Assembly (NCBI GenBank): GCA_022827025.1
Contig: JAJDTT010000068.1
Coordinates: forward strand, 1 to 51,273
Reading direction: 5' to 3'
DNA from: Acidobacteriota bacterium
Lineage (GTDB): Bacteria > Acidobacteriota > UBA6911 > RPQK01 > JAJDTT01
Length of the DNA stretch: 51,273 nucleotides
In this document: in pieces, positions 40,572 through 50,700 of the stretch
Position numbering within the stretch: the stretch's first letter is position 1
Layout of the letters: each line of letters begins with the position of its first letter
Translations under genes and position numbers: made by a program
Notes under the pieces: model-generated
Told to the model about the DNA's origin: nothing
The model's input: only the letters and a program-made list of their open reading frames with translations
The model's database searches: none

Positions 40572-42887
40572 TTGTCCTCTGTCAGGCATCGACTCGCAGT
40601 TTCGACTTTCCTGGCCGTACTCCTCATTGGAAACGGCTACGGCAATGACAAGGGCGTTCGCCTTCCCCACCTGGAAGCCATGCGTCCCATCGGCGGGCAA
40701 GCTGGCGCCCAAGTCGAGGTCGTACTTCTGGGCGACATGCTCTCCAACGCCGAATCGGTCGAGTTCGATTGCGACGACCTCGATTTCACCTTGACCAATG
40801 CAACGGCGGAACGAATCGAGGGGACGATCCGAATCTCGAAGCATGCCCCGCTGGGACAGCACATCTTGAGGGCCAGGACCAAGGACGGCTACACCACCGC
40901 CCTCTGGTTCACGGTGGGGCAATTCGAACCGGTTCCTGAACAGGAGCCCAACGAGACCCTCGCCGGCGCTCAGGCCATCTCTCCACCCTGTGAGATCTAC
41001 GGGACCATGGAGAAGAAGGAACGCGATTTCTATTCTCTCAAGGCGAAGAAGGGGGACCGTTGGATCTTCGAAGTTCGGAGCATCCAGTACGGATCCATGT
41101 TCGAAAGCTATCTCAATCTCCGAGACGAAACCGGGAGAGAGCTGGTCTTCAACGACGATCGCGCCGATTTCGATGTGAACTCGCTGATCGATCACACTTT
41201 CGAGAAAGATGGCACCTATTTCATCGAGGTCGATTCTTTCCGGGGCGTTCGGGGGTGGGGCTTCACCAAGAACAACGGATACGTCCTGCGTGTCTCCCGG
41301 CTCCCCCTGATCGACCACGTCTCGCCTCTGGGAGGCCGCGCGGGCAGCCGGGTCACCGTCCGGTTTTCGGGTCAGGGCTTGCAGCAGGTGGAACAGGTCT
41401 ACTTGTCACCCACGCGCCGGGGGGAGCATGTCACCTTGACGATTCCCTGGACCATGGACGTCCGATTCGCCGACGATTATTCCACCGCGTCGGCCATCCC
41501 CAGGGTGGAGGGGACGATCCTGCGTCGAGCGTCCGAAGCCGTGGAAGCCGAATTCCATCTTCCGGAGGAACCCCTGGGCATCTGGTCCCTCTTTGTGGAG
41601 GACGAGAGCGGAATCGCGGATCCCAAATATTTCGAGATCACTCAGTCAGAAGAGGTCGCAGAGACCGAGTCCAATGACCGGCACGATGAACCGCAGGAAT
41701 TGCCTTTTTCGGCCGGCAAGAACCTGGTGGTCAACGGCAGGCTTGAGCGGCGCGAGGTTACGGAACTGAGTCAGGACAAGGATTTCTATGCCCTCGACGC
41801 CAAGAAGGGCGCTCCCCTGCGGATTCACACCAACGCCTACCAGCTTCTGTCGCCGAGTATCGACACCGTCGTCAGTCTGTTCGATATGGACGGAAAACTG
41901 TTGGCCGAGAGTGATGATCTGACGCACGGCCGCGGGTTCTACACGGGGAGTGTCGACAGCAACCTGTATTACATCCCCGAGCGGGATGAGAGGGTTGTCA
42001 TCTCCGTATCGGACCGGGTCGGCCGAGGCGGTCCCGGGTATGACTACTGTCTCCATGTGAAGTCGGAGGAGCCGGGGTTTCTCCTCATCGTCTCTCCGCA
42101 GTTCGGGCTGCAATCGATCTCCCTGTCCAACTTCACCGTGGAGCAGGGGGGAGAGAGCAACATGGTGGTGGGCATGATCCGGATGCCCCCCAAGATTCAT
42201 TCCGACGATCCTATTCCCGCCGCCCTGGCCCCGCCTCCCGGGGCCGCGATGGAAGGGGAGGTTCGGGTCTGGGTCGAGGGGCTTCCGCCGGGGGTGACCG
42301 CCGAGGAGCATCGGTTTCGCGCCGATGAGGTCGTCGAGCCGGGGGGGGATGGAGCCACCTTCATGGTGCCGGAACGGCTGCTCACGATTCGCGCCGGTGA
42401 CGCGGTGACGCCTGGAACTTACCCTTTTCGTGTGTTGGGCGAAGTCGTTGGAAATGAAGGGATCACCGCAGTCGGCAGAGCCATGGATTCCATGGGCGGA
42501 ATCACCGAGCTGTATAATTTTCCGTGCCGGCCCGCCGCCGAAACGGCACTTACCGTCATCGAGCCGGGTGCGGTGACCGTTGAACTGGATGCGAAAGGAG
42601 ACAAAGTCGTGGTGATGCAGGGAGAGACCTCCCTGGTCGGGATCAAGAACCGAATCTCCCTGGCGCCGGATTTGAAACCGAGCGTCTGGCTGACGAATGC
42701 CCCTGAAGGTGTTTCGGCGCATCTGGAATCGGACCCGGAAGGGAACCTGCTCGTGGGCTTCCGGGCGGCCGAGGAGACGGGGATCGAGTCCGCCGAGAAT
42801 GTCTACGTTGAGTTCGACGTCGGCAGGCGAGTCGTCTCGAGCCACCGCTTTACCGTCCAGGTCGTTGCGAGGGAGCATATGCCGTGA
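40572..42887 (+). CDS. PPC-domain exported protein
   Basis: 771 residues from TTG 40572, chosen because AAGGGAGA lies about 6 bases upstream and a signal peptide (LAVSTFLAVLLIGNGYG) follows. An ATG at 40470 in frame precedes it but overlaps a TAAAAT promoter-like box. Two bacterial pre-peptidase C-terminal (PPC) domains are seen, each opening with an acidic Pro/Glu-Asn motif (EQEPNETLAGAQAI near residue 122, ETESNDRHDEPQELPF near 365) and containing FYSLKAKKGDRWIFEV or FYALDAKKGAPLRIH. Beta-rich IPT-like segments lie between them. It is the first of a set with DUF1549/DUF1553 and DUF1501 genes, an arrangement common in Planctomycetota. Confidence 0.85.
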   Translation: MSSVRHRLAVSTFLAVLLIGNGYGNDKGVRLPHLEAMRPIGGQAGAQVEVVLLGDMLSNAESVEFDCDDLDFTLTNATAERIEGTIRISKHAPLGQHILRARTKDGYTTALWFTVGQFEPVPEQEPNETLAGAQAISPPCEIYGTMEKKERDFYSLKAKKGDRWIFEVRSIQYGSMFESYLNLRDETGRELVFNDDRADFDVNSLIDHTFEKDGTYFIEVDSFRGVRGWGFTKNNGYVLRVSRLPLIDHVSPLGGRAGSRVTVRFSGQGLQQVEQVYLSPTRRGEHVTLTIPWTMDVRFADDYSTASAIPRVEGTILRRASEAVEAEFHLPEEPLGIWSLFVEDESGIADPKYFEITQSEEVAETESNDRHDEPQELPFSAGKNLVVNGRLERREVTELSQDKDFYALDAKKGAPLRIHTNAYQLLSPSIDTVVSLFDMDGKLLAESDDLTHGRGFYTGSVDSNLYYIPERDERVVISVSDRVGRGGPGYDYCLHVKSEEPGFLLIVSPQFGLQSISLSNFTVEQGGESNMVVGMIRMPPKIHSDDPIPAALAPPPGAAMEGEVRVWVEGLPPGVTAEEHRFRADEVVEPGGDGATFMVPERLLTIRAGDAVTPGTYPFRVLGEVVGNEGITAVGRAMDSMGGITELYNFPCRPAAETALTVIEPGAVTVELDAKGDKVVVMQGETSLVGIKNRISLAPDLKPSVWLTNAPEGVSAHLESDPEGNLLVGFRAAEETGIESAENVYVEFDVGRRVVSSHRFTVQVVAREHMP

Positions 42888-45595
42888 TCCTCACACGCCG
42901 AAACGCGCAGGCTCCCAGGAGGGGGGACATTCCTGTCCCCCTCTTGATCGCCGACCCGGAATCAGGGGTTGCACATCCCCGCTCCCACGCGGGCCCACGG
43001 CCGGCGGCGGGACCTCTCCGAAACCTGGCAATCGTGGTGCCGATCCTGTTTCTGTTCTGGCTGAACTGTCTTCCGGGTCAAGCGCTGGCTTTGTCGAGCG
43101 CAGCGGCGGAGGCTCCGAGTGAGACGGCGAAGCAGATTGCCGAAACCACGGACGTTTCACAAGGTGCGTCCCCTCCGGACACCAGTGCGCCAGCCGGCGC
43201 GACAGCCGATTTGAAGCGAATCGTCCTGGAGCCGACGGACCTGGTTCTGTCTCATCCCGGCGCGACCCAACGATTGGTCGTCACGGGCTACTACGCCGAC
43301 GGGACGGCCCACGACGTGAGCCTCCTTTGCCGCTACGTCTCCTCCGCTCCTCAGATCGTATCGATCAGTTCCGATGGCGTCGTTCGGGCTCTGGCGCCGG
43401 GTCGCGCTGACGTCGAGGCGCAACTGGGGGAGGCTCGATCAAGCCTTCAAGCTCGGGTCTCCGATCAGGCCGCGGAGGTGAGCATCAACTTCAGTCAGGA
43501 CCTCCTGTCCATTTTTACGCAAAGGTCCTGCAACACTCCCACCTGCCACGGCGCAATCACCGGACAGGCCGGCTTCAAGCTCTCGCTGTTCGGTTACGAT
43601 CCACACGCCGATTACCGGATGATCGTCGAGGCGGACGAAGGGCGCAGGGTCGATCTGGAACAGCCGGAGAAGAGCCTGCTTCTGATGAAGCCCACATTCA
43701 GCGTACCCCACGGAGGCGGCAAACGGCTGACTCCGGACTCGGCCGAATACGGAACCATCGCCGGTTGGTTGAAGCAGGGAGCCCGTTACAACTCGGAAGG
43801 ACCTCGGGTGACCGACATCGCCATTTATCCCCGGGAACGGATACTCCTCGGTTTGGGGACCACGCAGCGCTGGGTGGTCTTGGGGACCTTGTCCGACGGA
43901 ACCACTCGGGACATGACCGGGGAAGTCAAGTATCAGGTGGGAAACGACAGCATCCTCCAAGTGGCGCCGGAGGGTGAGTCGAAGGCGGTCGGGCGCGGCC
44001 AGACTCATGTGATGGTCAGGGCCATGGGCCGGGTCGCGGTTGCCCGGGCCGGCGTCGTGGATGAGCCTCCGATGGCCGACTATCCTCCCCTGTCGACTCA
44101 CAACTTCGTCGATGAGGCCATGATCCGGCAGTGGAAAGAGCTGAATCTCGTCCCATCGGAGATCTGCAGCGACGAGGAGTTTCTGAGACGGGTCTATATG
44201 GATGTGATCGGGTTGCTGCCGACGGTCGAGGAGAGTGAGCGCTTCCTGGCGGATACACGGACTGACAAGAGGGCGGCCCTGATCGACGAACTGTTGGAGC
44301 GGGACGAGTACGCCATCTACTGGACGACCAAGCTCGGAGACAGTTTCCGCGTCCACCAGACAAACATTCCCAGTCGCGCGCAGGGCCTGCTCAAGAGATT
44401 CATCCGGACCTTTCTCAGGGAAGACCGCCCCTACGATGAGTTCGTCCAAGAGATACTGACCAGCACCGGAGACCAGGCCAGGAATCCTGCGGCCATGTTC
44501 TGGGCCCCCATGTCCAATACGGTTCTGGACGTCACCAATGTCAATCAGGTGACGACCACGGTCAGCCGCCTCTTCCTGGGGATCCGGATGGAGTGCGTGG
44601 AATGCCACAACCATCCACTGGAGAATCTGACCCAGGACGACTTCTTCGACTTGAGTGCGTTTTTCGGACAGTTGCGTCAGAAACGGGGATACGAGACCTA
44701 CCGCCGAGTCTGGTGGCTGGACCCGAAGTCCCATTTTGTGCACCCGCGGACCAAGAAGCCGGTGCGGCCCAGAGTTCCTTTCGACCCGGATTTTCCGGTG
44801 AGGGCCAGCGGGGACTACCGTAAGGACCTGGCGGCGTGGATCACCTCACCCGAGAATCCCAATTTCGCCCGGTCCATCGTCAACCGTATCTGGAGGGAGT
44901 ATTTCAACCTGGGAATCGTGGAGCCCTACGACGATTTCCGAACCACCAACCCTCCCTCCAACGAGGCTCTGCTGGACGGATTGGCCCGGCATCTGATCGA
45001 CAACGGCTTTCGTTTGAAGGCGGTGCACCGGGCGATCCTCAACTCCGCGACCTACCAGCGGACCTCCTCCCCAAACCCCCAAAACAAGCTGGATGACCCT
45101 CGCTTGTTCACCCGCTACAACATTCGCATTCTTCCCGCCGAGGCCATGCTCGACGCATTGTCGCAGGTCACCGGAGTCGAGCACTCCTTCCAGGTCAGTC
45201 CCCAGGGGACCCGGGCCCAGGAGGTCATCTACCCCGACTACGCGGGTTATTTCCTGAGCATTTTCGGTTACCCGGAACGCTTGAGCCTGGAGGAGCGGCC
45301 CAAGGAACCCACGCTGAGTCAGGCCCTCCACATGAGGTTCGGCGACACGGTCATGGACAAGGTCCAATCGGATGAGAATGTGGTGGCCAAGTTGCTGGAC
45401 TCCGGCAAGTCGGATCGCGAGATCTACGATCACATCTTCATGAGCGCCTACAGCCGCCAGGCGACGGATCGCGAGTGGAACCTCGCCTCCAACTACGTCG
45501 CCAGCATGGGTTCTCAGGGCGTGGAGCGGAAGCAGATTCTTGATGACCTTCTTTGGACCGTGATAAACTCACAAGAATTCCTGGTCAATCATTAG
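42884..45595 (+). CDS. DUF1549/DUF1553 protein with Ig-like domain and haem-c motifs
   Basis: 903 residues from GTG 42884, overlapping the preceding stop as GTGA. Residues about 10-20 are encoded by a REP-like palindrome. The hydrophobic leader is at 48-70 (LAIVVPILFLFWL), so a later start such as GTG 43034 is possible. A BIG2-type Ig-like domain (residues about 110-190) precedes a planctomycete-type cytochrome segment with C216-x4-C221-H222 (CNTPTCHG). DUF1549 follows (DEEFLRRVYMDVIGLLPTV) with a second haem-c-like C571-V-E-C574-H575, then DUF1553 (FARSIVNRIWREYFNLGIVE, HRAILNSATYQR). It is exported and likely redox-active; the family's function is unknown. Confidence 0.88.
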   Translation: MILTRRNAQAPRRGDIPVPLLIADPESGVAHPRSHAGPRPAAGPLRNLAIVVPILFLFWLNCLPGQALALSSAAAEAPSETAKQIAETTDVSQGASPPDTSAPAGATADLKRIVLEPTDLVLSHPGATQRLVVTGYYADGTAHDVSLLCRYVSSAPQIVSISSDGVVRALAPGRADVEAQLGEARSSLQARVSDQAAEVSINFSQDLLSIFTQRSCNTPTCHGAITGQAGFKLSLFGYDPHADYRMIVEADEGRRVDLEQPEKSLLLMKPTFSVPHGGGKRLTPDSAEYGTIAGWLKQGARYNSEGPRVTDIAIYPRERILLGLGTTQRWVVLGTLSDGTTRDMTGEVKYQVGNDSILQVAPEGESKAVGRGQTHVMVRAMGRVAVARAGVVDEPPMADYPPLSTHNFVDEAMIRQWKELNLVPSEICSDEEFLRRVYMDVIGLLPTVEESERFLADTRTDKRAALIDELLERDEYAIYWTTKLGDSFRVHQTNIPSRAQGLLKRFIRTFLREDRPYDEFVQEILTSTGDQARNPAAMFWAPMSNTVLDVTNVNQVTTTVSRLFLGIRMECVECHNHPLENLTQDDFFDLSAFFGQLRQKRGYETYRRVWWLDPKSHFVHPRTKKPVRPRVPFDPDFPVRASGDYRKDLAAWITSPENPNFARSIVNRIWREYFNLGIVEPYDDFRTTNPPSNEALLDGLARHLIDNGFRLKAVHRAILNSATYQRTSSPNPQNKLDDPRLFTRYNIRILPAEAMLDALSQVTGVEHSFQVSPQGTRAQEVIYPDYAGYFLSIFGYPERLSLEERPKEPTLSQALHMRFGDTVMDKVQSDENVVAKLLDSGKSDREIYDHIFMSAYSRQATDREWNLASNYVASMGSQGVERKQILDDLLWTVINSQEFLVNH
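42919..42943. repeat. REP-like palindrome inside the DUF1549 gene's 5' end
   Basis: A GGGGGAC-type arm, loop ATTCCT and arm GTCCCCCTC, read in frame as codons before the hydrophobic leader. Confidence 0.8.
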
Positions 45596-45609
45596 GGGTT
45601 CAGCGCGCC

Positions 45610-46899
45610 ATGAGAATCTATCCGGCAGAGTTTTCCTTTTGCCCGTCGCGCCGGGACTTCATTCGCATCGGCATGGCGAGTCTGGGAGGCGTGAGTCTCG
45701 CCAGCCTGCTGCGCCAGCAGAGCGCATTGGGATCGAAGAAGCGGGATCTCAACTGCATCGTGCTGTTCCAGGCGGGCGGCAACAGTCAGGTCGACACGTG
45801 GGATCCCAAGCCGGACGCCGAGGCGGAGATTCGAGGTCCCTTCAAGGCGATTCCGACTGTGATCCCGGGGATCCAATTCACCGAGTTGTTGCCCGAGTCG
45901 GCGAAGCGGCTCCACAAGTATGCGGTCATCCGGTCCATGTACTCGGACGATGCGGTCCACGAGAGCGCCCAGCAATACGTGATCAGCGGCACCAAGCGCA
46001 GGAATGACCTGGTTCATCCCTCTCTCGGTTCGGTCCTGGCTCATGAGTGGGGCTCCTCGGCAGGCCTGCCACCCTATGTCGCCATTCCCAAGAACAGCCG
46101 TTCCGGTGGAGCCGGATTTCTGGGCTCGGTCTACGATCCCTTCCAATCCGGAGATCCCAACCAGAAGGACTACTCAGTCAAGGATCTGACTCTGCCGCTG
46201 GGAATGAAGCTGGACCAGGCGCGGGCCCGATCGGAGTTGCTGAACGCCCTGGACAGCCGTTTCCGCAAGGTGGAGAGTTCCGGTCTGCTGGACCGGATGG
46301 ATCAGTTCTCGCAGAAAGCCCACGATCTGGTGAGTTCGCCCGCCGCCAAGAGGGCTTTCAACATCTCCGAGGAGAGCGAGAAACTGAGGGATGCGTACGG
46401 GCATACCACGGTGGGACAGGGAGCGCTGTTGGCTCGCCGGCTGATCGAGTCGGGCGTTCGCGTGGCGACGGTCTTTCAGGGCGGCTACGACACCCACTTC
46501 AACAACCAACCCGGGATGGAGAAGGTCAACATCCCGTTCGACCAGGCCTTCGGCGCGCTACTGGACGATCTTGAGAATCGCGGCCTGTTGGAGACGACCC
46601 TGGTCCTGGTCCTTTCCGAGTTCGGACGGACGCCCCGCATCAACAACCAGGCAGGGCGGGATCATTGGCCGCGATCGTTTTCCGTGGCTCTGGCTGGAGC
46701 CGGAGTCAGCGGAGGATTGGTCGTGGGCAGCACCACGCCGACCGGTTCCGACCCCCACGACCGGCCGGTCTCGGTGGAAGATCTGGCGGTGACGGTCTAC
46801 CGCATCCTGGGAATCGACCCGGAAGGGGAGTTCCACGCCGGCGGGCGTCCCGTCAAGATCGCCACAAACGGCAACTTCGTCCACGAGTTGTTCTCGTAG
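45610..46899 (+). CDS. DUF1501 domain protein, Tat-exported
   Basis: 429 residues from ATG 45610. The twin-arginine signal SRRDFIRIGMASLGG is near residue 14. DUF1501, a sulfatase/alkaline-phosphatase-like fold, is recognised by NCIVLFQAGGNSQVDTWDPK, LLPESAKRLHKYAVIRSM, FQGGYDTHFNN and LVLVLSEFGRTPRIN. It is the regular partner of DUF1549/DUF1553 proteins and follows that gene by 14 bases. Export in folded form suggests a bound cofactor or metal. The substrate is unknown. Confidence 0.92.
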   Translation: MRIYPAEFSFCPSRRDFIRIGMASLGGVSLASLLRQQSALGSKKRDLNCIVLFQAGGNSQVDTWDPKPDAEAEIRGPFKAIPTVIPGIQFTELLPESAKRLHKYAVIRSMYSDDAVHESAQQYVISGTKRRNDLVHPSLGSVLAHEWGSSAGLPPYVAIPKNSRSGGAGFLGSVYDPFQSGDPNQKDYSVKDLTLPLGMKLDQARARSELLNALDSRFRKVESSGLLDRMDQFSQKAHDLVSSPAAKRAFNISEESEKLRDAYGHTTVGQGALLARRLIESGVRVATVFQGGYDTHFNNQPGMEKVNIPFDQAFGALLDDLENRGLLETTLVLVLSEFGRTPRINNQAGRDHWPRSFSVALAGAGVSGGLVVGSTTPTGSDPHDRPVSVEDLAVTVYRILGIDPEGEFHAGGRPVKIATNGNFVHELFS

Positions 46900-46965
46900 G
46901 AGGGGGGACATTCTTGTCCCTTCTTCATTGACGGGAGAGGGGACATTCTTGTCCCCTTCTTCATT
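46900..46965. repeat. tandem REP-like palindromes after the DUF1501 gene
   Basis: Two consecutive near-identical units (46905-46920 and 46939-46956) share loop ATTCTT, each followed by TTCTTCATT. This is a direct duplication of one palindrome with its flank, and it separates the DUF1501 gene from the CRTAC1 pair. Confidence 0.85.
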
Positions 46966-47077
46966 AACGACCCGGAACCTCCGGCTGGAAAATCTACGCT
47001 CCCAAGTTCCCATTTTTTGCCGCGATTGCGCTGGCCCGCGCCCGATGCGAGGCTTCTTTCGTTCAATTCGGTTCGCG

Positions 47078-48964
47078 ATGAGGAGGCGACTCCTCCCAAT
47101 CGCCCTGCTCTTGCTGAGTCCCGCCGGGATGGTCCTCGCCCAGGATGAGAGCGCCGTGGCCGCCGGCGCACCCCGGGCTCCCGTGCGGGACGAAATGATG
47201 CGTCCCATCACGGCGGGCGGTTTCGTCGACGGAGCGCCCGTGGTCTTCTCCGACGTCACCGCGCGGAGCGGTCTGGGTGGCTTTCAACACAGCGCCGGAT
47301 CGAAGGTGAAACGTTTCCTGATGGAGGTCCCGTCCGGGGGCGTGGCTCTCTTCGACTACGACCGGGACGGCTGGGTGGACATCTACCTGGTCAACGGTTC
47401 CAGCTTCGAGGCAATCCGAGGCCAGCAGGACCATCCGAAGGCGGCCCTCTATCGCAACAATGGCGACGGCACCTTCACCGACACCACGGCGGAGGCGGGG
47501 GTCGCTAACGAGGGATGGGGTTTCGGCGCTGCCGTCGGGGACTATGACAACGATGGCTGGCCCGATCTGCACGTTGCCAACTTCGGCAAGGATCGGCTCT
47601 ATCGCAACAACGGCGATGGGAGCTTCAGCGACGTCACGGACCGGGCCGGGGTCTCGGTGCCGGGATGGTCGACGGCGGCCTCCTTCGGAGATTACGATCG
47701 CGACGGGGACTTGGACCTGTTCGTCTGTGGGTACCTGGAATTCCCGCCCTGCCCCGAATCGACTCCGAACCCACCGGAGGAATGCCTGCGGGACCGGCGA
47801 AACGACATGAAGGTCGATCCCGCCATCCGGCTCTCCGAGGAGGCATTGGCGCGGTCCTTTGCCATGATTCCCAAGCACGCCTGCAGCTTCCGCGGCAAAC
47901 GGGTCCTGTGCGGCCCCCTGGGCCTGATCGGGATCCGCGACTTTTTCTTTCGCAACAACAGCGACGGCACCTTCACCGAGGTCGCGGTCGAAGCCGGCGT
48001 CGACGACCCGAATCGTTACTACGGTTTTGCCAGCACCTTCGTAGACGTGGACGGAGACCGTTGGGTGGACCTGGTGGTGGCCAACGACTCCAAGCCCAAC
48101 TACCTCTACCGGAACCGGGGAGACGGGACCTTCGAGGACATGAGCTATCCGTCCGGTTTCGCCTTCAACCAGTATGCGAAAGCCCAGGCCGGAATGGGTC
48201 TGGCGGTGGGCGACTACGACAACGATGGCCAAATCGACTTCTACGTGACCAATTTCTCCGACGATCACAACACCCTGTACAAGAACGAGGGGGACAATTT
48301 TTTCCTGGACGTGACCTTTCAGGTGGGCCTGGGAGAAGCCACCTTTCCCTTCCTGGGGTGGGGAACCGGTTTTTTGGACTTTGACAACGACGGGTGGAAG
48401 GACCTGTTCGTGGCCAACGGACACATCTATGCCGCCGTGGATTCCTACGATTGGGGGACCACCTACTCACAGCGGCCGCAACTTTTCCGAAACCTGGGCG
48501 GAGAACGCTTCGAAGTGGTTCCGCCCGCAACGGGGAGCGGGCTGGCCGTCGTCGTCTCCGCACGGGGAGCCGCCTTCGGCGACCTGGACAACGACGGTCG
48601 CGTCGACGTGGTTCTCAACTGCGCCGACGGCCCGCCGGTGGTCCTGAAGAACGAGGCCTCGACGCCGGAGCATCATTGGTTGTCCCTGCGGCTGGTCGGC
48701 GGGGAGAAGAGTCCCCGCGACGCCATCGGCGCCACCGTCTTCGTGACCGCCGGCGGCCGGCGGCAACGCGGAGACGTCATCAGCGGAGCCAGCTATTCCT
48801 CCCACTCCGACTTCCGGCTGCACTTCGGCCTCGGTCGAGCCGAGAAAGTTGAGACGGTGGAAATCCTCTGGCCCAGTGGCCAGCGCCAGACCTTATCGGA
48901 TTTGTCCGTGGACCGGATACTCACCATTCGAGAGGGGCAGGAAACAGCCGGTCCGGGGAGTTGA
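47078..48964 (+). CDS. CRTAC1 family protein (FG-GAP repeats, ASPIC/UnbV domain), copy A
   Basis: 628 residues from ATG 47078, chosen because it gives a clean signal peptide ([20 protein letters not shown]); an ATG at 47045 is an alternative. The body is a beta-propeller of FG-GAP/VCBS repeats with calcium-loop patterns such as [30 protein letters not shown] and [15 protein letters not shown]. The C-terminal ASPIC/UnbV domain is [20 protein letters not shown] with [11 protein letters not shown]. These secreted calcium-binding propellers are common in Acidobacteriota and Planctomycetota. A paralogue follows after 23 bases. Confidence 0.92.
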   Translation: MRRRLLPIALLLLSPAGMVLAQDESAVAAGAPRAPVRDEMMRPITAGGFVDGAPVVFSDVTARSGLGGFQHSAGSKVKRFLMEVPSGGVALFDYDRDGWVDIYLVNGSSFEAIRGQQDHPKAALYRNNGDGTFTDTTAEAGVANEGWGFGAAVGDYDNDGWPDLHVANFGKDRLYRNNGDGSFSDVTDRAGVSVPGWSTAASFGDYDRDGDLDLFVCGYLEFPPCPESTPNPPEECLRDRRNDMKVDPAIRLSEEALARSFAMIPKHACSFRGKRVLCGPLGLIGIRDFFFRNNSDGTFTEVAVEAGVDDPNRYYGFASTFVDVDGDRWVDLVVANDSKPNYLYRNRGDGTFEDMSYPSGFAFNQYAKAQAGMGLAVGDYDNDGQIDFYVTNFSDDHNTLYKNEGDNFFLDVTFQVGLGEATFPFLGWGTGFLDFDNDGWKDLFVANGHIYAAVDSYDWGTTYSQRPQLFRNLGGERFEVVPPATGSGLAVVVSARGAAFGDLDNDGRVDVVLNCADGPPVVLKNEASTPEHHWLSLRLVGGEKSPRDAIGATVFVTAGGRRQRGDVISGASYSSHSDFRLHFGLGRAEKVETVEILWPSGQRQTLSDLSVDRILTIREGQETAGPGS

Positions 48965-48987
48965 TTTCGTTTCCCTGGAGAGGGCAT

Positions 48988-50700
48988 GTGATCCAGAAGT
49001 GGGTCAAAGTGAAGGTGGCCGTAGGAGTGGCCCGAGCTCTCAGGTGCGGATACCGGTTGAGGTCGGTTGCCTCCACGCTGCTGTGGTTCGCTCCGGTCGC
49101 TGTCGCAGCGGAAGTACCGGCCAGTCCCGGGATCGTCTTCGAGGAAGTCCCAGCTCAGGCCAGCGGCATCCGTTGGGTTCATGAGAACGCCATGTCGCCC
49201 CAGCGGCACCTGCCCGAGACGGTGGGGCCCGGCTGCGCCTTCTTCGACTACAACAACGACGGATGGATGGATCTGTATCTGGTCAACAGCGGAGTCTCCG
49301 ACTTCTATGCTCCCGCCGTGCCGCTCCGGAACGCCCTGTACCGTAATGAGAAGGATGGGCGTTTCACCGACGTCACCGAAGGGGCGGGAGTGGCCGGAGG
49401 CAGGTTCGGCATGGGCATCGCGGTTGCCGACTTCGACGGCGACGGCTGGCAAGACCTCTACGTCACCAACTACGGACCCAATTTCCTCTATAGGAATAAC
49501 GGCGACGGAAGCTTCACCGACGTGGCCCAGGAGGCGGGCGTCCTGGCTCCCGGCTGGTCCACCAGCGGGGTCTGGTTCGACTACGATGGCAACGGAAGGC
49601 TGGACCTGTTCGTCTGCAGCTTCGTCCGTTACGAAAAATCCCTCAGCCGGCTCTGCTACGATCACCTGCGAAAGCGGACCTACTACTGCCTGCCGACCGT
49701 GTTCGATCCCAGCTTCAGTCATCTCTTTCGCAACGACGGCAACGGCCGATTCACCGATGTCGGCCGCGAATCGGGGATCGCCGGGCATCCGGGCAAGGCG
49801 TTCGGAGTCGTGGCCACCGACGTCAACAACGACGGACACCTGGATCTGTTCGTCGCCAACGACACGGTGGCCGACTTCCTCTTCGTGAATCAGGGAGATG
49901 GGACCTTCCGGGAGATGGGCCTCTGGGCGGGAGTCGCGTATGACGACGGCGGCAAGGCGCGCTCCGGGATGGGCGTCGACGCCACCGACTACGACGGCGA
50001 CGGCCGGCAGGACCTCTTCGTCTCCAACATCGACCACGAGGTGTTCAGCCTGTACCGGAACCAGGGAGATCTGACCTTCACCGACGAGGCGGCCGAGGTG
50101 GGGAAACTGACCTGGCTGCTGAGCGGTTGGGGATTGCGCTTTTTCGACGCGGACAACGACGGCGACGATGACCTGTTCCTGGCCAACGGCCACCCGGACG
50201 ACATGCTGGAGAAATTCCGGCCGGGGCTGGCATACCGGGAACCCCTGCTCTACTTCGAAAACGTGCGCGGTCAATACCGCGACCGCAGCCGCCAATCGGG
50301 CGCGGTCTTCTCTCGTGCTTTCTCCGCCCGGGGACTGGCCACCGGGGACCTGGACAACGACGGCGATCTGGACCTGCTCATCACCGACAACGGAGGACCG
50401 CCGCTGCTTCTCCTGAACCGGGGAGGCAACCGCAATCGTTGGATCGGTCTCGATCTCGTACCTCGACGAGGCCACACCGCCGTCGGCGCCGTCATTACCT
50501 GGTCGGCGGGAGGCGTCAAGCGCAGACGCCTGAAGCGGGCGGGAGGCAGCTATCTCTCCTCCAGCGACCCCCGGGAGATTCTGGGTCTGGGCGCAGCCGA
50601 CTCACTCGACTGGGTCGAAATCCAGTGGCCCAGCGGCACCAAGACGAGGCTGACGGACCTCCAGCCGAACCAATACCACAAGGTCACCGAGTCACCCTAG
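48988..50700 (+). CDS. CRTAC1 family protein (FG-GAP repeats, ASPIC/UnbV domain), copy B
   Basis: 570 residues from GTG 48988, preceded by GGAGAGGG; a TTG at 48961 overlapping the previous stop is possible. The signal segment [19 protein letters not shown] precedes FG-GAP propeller repeats ([45 protein letters not shown]). An ASPIC/UnbV C terminus follows ([31 protein letters not shown]). It is a diverged tandem duplicate of copy A, probably co-transcribed with it. Confidence 0.9.
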   Translation: MIQKWVKVKVAVGVARALRCGYRLRSVASTLLWFAPVAVAAEVPASPGIVFEEVPAQASGIRWVHENAMSPQRHLPETVGPGCAFFDYNNDGWMDLYLVNSGVSDFYAPAVPLRNALYRNEKDGRFTDVTEGAGVAGGRFGMGIAVADFDGDGWQDLYVTNYGPNFLYRNNGDGSFTDVAQEAGVLAPGWSTSGVWFDYDGNGRLDLFVCSFVRYEKSLSRLCYDHLRKRTYYCLPTVFDPSFSHLFRNDGNGRFTDVGRESGIAGHPGKAFGVVATDVNNDGHLDLFVANDTVADFLFVNQGDGTFREMGLWAGVAYDDGGKARSGMGVDATDYDGDGRQDLFVSNIDHEVFSLYRNQGDLTFTDEAAEVGKLTWLLSGWGLRFFDADNDGDDDLFLANGHPDDMLEKFRPGLAYREPLLYFENVRGQYRDRSRQSGAVFSRAFSARGLATGDLDNDGDLDLLITDNGGPPLLLLNRGGNRNRWIGLDLVPRRGHTAVGAVITWSAGGVKRRRLKRAGGSYLSSSDPREILGLGAADSLDWVEIQWPSGTKTRLTDLQPNQYHKVTESP

